7,852 bases of DNA, from the NCBI GenBank assembly GCA_903910495.1, contig CAIVZW010000857.1:1-7852 (forward strand), given 5' to 3'. Of this stretch, positions 6,332 to 7,852 are shown in pieces. Numbering within the stretch: the stretch's first letter is position 1; every line of letters starts with the position of its first letter. The stretch is from an uncultured beta proteobacterium. GTDB lineage: Bacteria; Pseudomonadota; Gammaproteobacteria; Burkholderiales; Rhodocyclaceae. The translations under genes were made by a program, and so were the position numbers. Below the pieces are notes generated by a model. The model made no database searches. It was not told the DNA's origin and worked only from the letters and a program-made list of their open reading frames with translations.

Positions 6332-7612
6332 ATGGGCATTTCATTCATCTTCGTCGGAAGCATGCTGATCGGCATTCCGATCGCTTTCGTTCTCGGCTGT
6401 TCGGCGCTCTACTATTTCCTGTTCGTCGGCAATGTTCCGATGGACATGATCGGTCAGAAACTCTACAGCGGTTGTGACAACTTCGTCCTGCTCGCCATCC
6501 CGTTCTTCATCCTGGCCGGCGACCTGATGAACCGCGCCAAGATCACCGATTCGCTGGTCAATTTCGCCAAACTCCTGGTCGGTCGTATCCCCGGCGCCAT
6601 GGCGCAGGTGACCGTGGTCTGCAGCATCTTCTTCGCCGGCATCACGGGGTCCGGCGTCGCCGACGTGGCGGCCCTTGGGTCGGTACTCATCCCGTCGATG
6701 AAAAAAGAAGGCTATACGGCCGAGTACGCCGCGGCGATCACCGTGGCCGGTTCGGTCATCGGGCCGATTATCCCGCCTTCGATCATCATGGTCGTCTACA
6801 GCATGACCACCGGCGAGTCGGTCGGCGCGCTGTTCGCCGCGGGTTTCATCCCGGGGCTGTCCATCGGTCTTGCACTGATGATCATGAGCTATTACTTCGC
6901 GGTCAAGCACGGTCATCCGCGCCGCACCGAGCGCATTCCTTTCCCGGTGGCCGTCGTCACCGTCAGGAAATCGCTGATCGCGTTGATGTGCCCGGTCGTA
7001 CTCGTCGGCGGTATCTTCTCGGGCAAGTTTACGCCGACCGAGGCCGCGGCCATCTCGTGCTTCTACGCAATGATCGCCGGCGTCTTCCTGCTCAAGACGC
7101 TGAGCCTCAGGGACATCCTTGAGTGCTTTATCAAGGCTGCCGTCTCATCGTCGATCATCCTGCTGATCATCGCCATGGCCGGTCTGTTCAGCCAGGTGAT
7201 GGCGCTCGAGCATCTGCCGCGCATCGTCGCCGACATGATTCTCGGGGTCACGGATAACAAATACACCTACCTGCTGTTGGTCAATATCCTGCTGCTGTTC
7301 ATGGGCATGATCATGGAGACCTCGGCGAGCGTCATTCTGCTCGCGCCGATATTGCTGCCGATCGCCATCCAACTCGGCATCCACCCGCTGCATTTTGCGC
7401 TGGTCATGCTGGTGAACCTCAACATCGGGCTGATCACGCCGCCTGTTGGCGTCTGCCTGTTCGCCGCTTCACCGATGGCTGGCGTCAGCATCGAGCGGAT
7501 CTCGAAAGCCGTGTTCCCCTTCATCTGCGCCGAAGTCTTCGCGCTGATGCTTCTAACCTATATCCCCGAGTTGGTCCTCATCGTTCCCCGAATGATGGGT
7601 TTCATTCAGTAA
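6332..7612 (+). CDS. TRAP transporter large membrane subunit (DctM family)
   Basis: Transport subunit that carries the substrate and sodium ions across the inner membrane. The 426 residues are hydrophobic throughout, about eleven to twelve membrane segments, with the two inverted-repeat signatures of the family: FAGITGSGVADVAALGSVLIPSM near residues 107-129 in the first half, with IGPIIPPSIIM soon after, and NIGLITPPVGVCLF in the second half, preceded by SGKFTPTEAAAISCFYA. Helical-hairpin tips rich in Gly/Ser/Thr/Pro are where sodium and substrate bind in solved relatives. Length is normal. AAGGGG, 8 nt before ATG, overlaps the DctQ stop; the dehydrogenase ribosome site AAGGAG overlaps this gene's own stop. 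The gene is intact. Confidence 0.95.
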   Translation: MGISFIFVGSMLIGIPIAFVLGCSALYYFLFVGNVPMDMIGQKLYSGCDNFVLLAIPFFILAGDLMNRAKITDSLVNFAKLLVGRIPGAMAQVTVVCSIFFAGITGSGVADVAALGSVLIPSMKKEGYTAEYAAAITVAGSVIGPIIPPSIIMVVYSMTTGESVGALFAAGFIPGLSIGLALMIMSYYFAVKHGHPRRTERIPFPVAVVTVRKSLIALMCPVVLVGGIFSGKFTPTEAAAISCFYAMIAGVFLLKTLSLRDILECFIKAAVSSSIILLIIAMAGLFSQVMALEHLPRIVADMILGVTDNKYTYLLLVNILLLFMGMIMETSASVILLAPILLPIAIQLGIHPLHFALVMLVNLNIGLITPPVGVCLFAASPMAGVSIERISKAVFPFICAEVFALMLLTYIPELVLIVPRMMGFIQ

Positions 7613-7622
7613 GGAGAACATT

Positions 7623-7852
7623 GTGAAATCCCTGTACTACGTTGGTGACAAACAGATGGAGCTACGCGACGATGCGCAGCCGACGCCGGGGCCCGGGCAG
7701 TATCTGATCAGGGTTCGCAGTACCGGCATCTGTGGTTCCGATTTCGAAGGCTATATGGGCAAGACCGGGCGCCGTACCGCGCCGATGATCATGGGCCACG
7801 AGTTCTCCGGCATCATCGAGCAAGCCCCGGTCGGTGGCAAGTTCAAGAAAGG
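7623..7852 (+). CDS. Zinc-dependent medium-chain dehydrogenase, 5' part only
   Basis: The first 76 codons of a medium-chain alcohol/polyol dehydrogenase, cut by the window end. The GroES-like zinc domain starts normally: PTPGPGQYLIRV, GICGSD with catalytic zinc ligand Cys37 and Asp40, and GHEFSG with His59 and Glu60. The stretch between them (GYMGKTGRR..PMIMGHEF) resembles polyol or sugar-acid dehydrogenases of the sorbitol, threonine and galactitol-phosphate type. These use NAD(P)+ to oxidise a secondary alcohol to a ketone. The structural-zinc cysteines and the Rossmann domain lie beyond the window. GTG start with AAGGAG 6 nt upstream, 10 bp after the DctM stop, so it belongs to the same operon and probably acts on the imported compound or a derivative. 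The substrate is not determined. Confidence 0.9.
   Translation, partial: MKSLYYVGDKQMELRDDAQPTPGPGQYLIRVRSTGICGSDFEGYMGKTGRRTAPMIMGHEFSGIIEQAPVGGKFKK

Overview
The window looks like part of a betaproteobacterial chromosome, most plausibly from the Rhodocyclales. This rests on the argB / pyrimidine 5'-nucleotidase / slmA gene order, the type of proteins and the GC-rich coding sequence; it is recognition from memory, not a database search.

Left half, all on the minus strand (about 216-3524, read right to left): argB (acetylglutamate kinase, arginine synthesis), a HAD-family pyrimidine 5'-nucleotidase, slmA (TetR-type nucleoid occlusion factor) and an acyltransferase-3 membrane protein. The genes are tightly packed: 3-20 nt between argB and the nucleotidase depending on the start used, and a 4-nt ATGA overlap between slmA and the acyltransferase. 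A good internal promoter for slmA lies at the 3' end of the nucleotidase gene. The segment left of the acyltransferase (1-215) has no gene but carries a 27-bp imperfect inverted repeat of the ATTCCCGC/GCGGGAAT kind. A second, perfect 16-bp inverted repeat sits inside the nucleotidase's 5' end.

Right half, all on the plus strand (3709-7852): a divergent catabolic module. A GntR/FCD regulator (TTG start) is followed by a complete TRAP transporter (periplasmic binding protein, small DctQ-type subunit, large DctM-type subunit) and the start of a zinc-dependent medium-chain dehydrogenase that runs off the window. The layout suggests that an organic acid, most likely a sugar acid or related polyol-type compound, is imported by the TRAP system and oxidised by the dehydrogenase under control of the GntR protein. 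The substrate cannot be read from the sequence.

The most useful new reading is regulatory. Both the regulator and the transporter operon have recognisable sigma-70 promoters, and at both predicted transcription starts lies an 11-bp palindrome of the form (A/T)TGT-N3-ACA(A/T), matching the core of the operators used by FCD-type GntR proteins. This predicts autoregulation and control of the TRAP operon by the same protein. I see no CRISPR array, RNA gene, transposase, prophage gene or clearly undescribed multi-gene system here.
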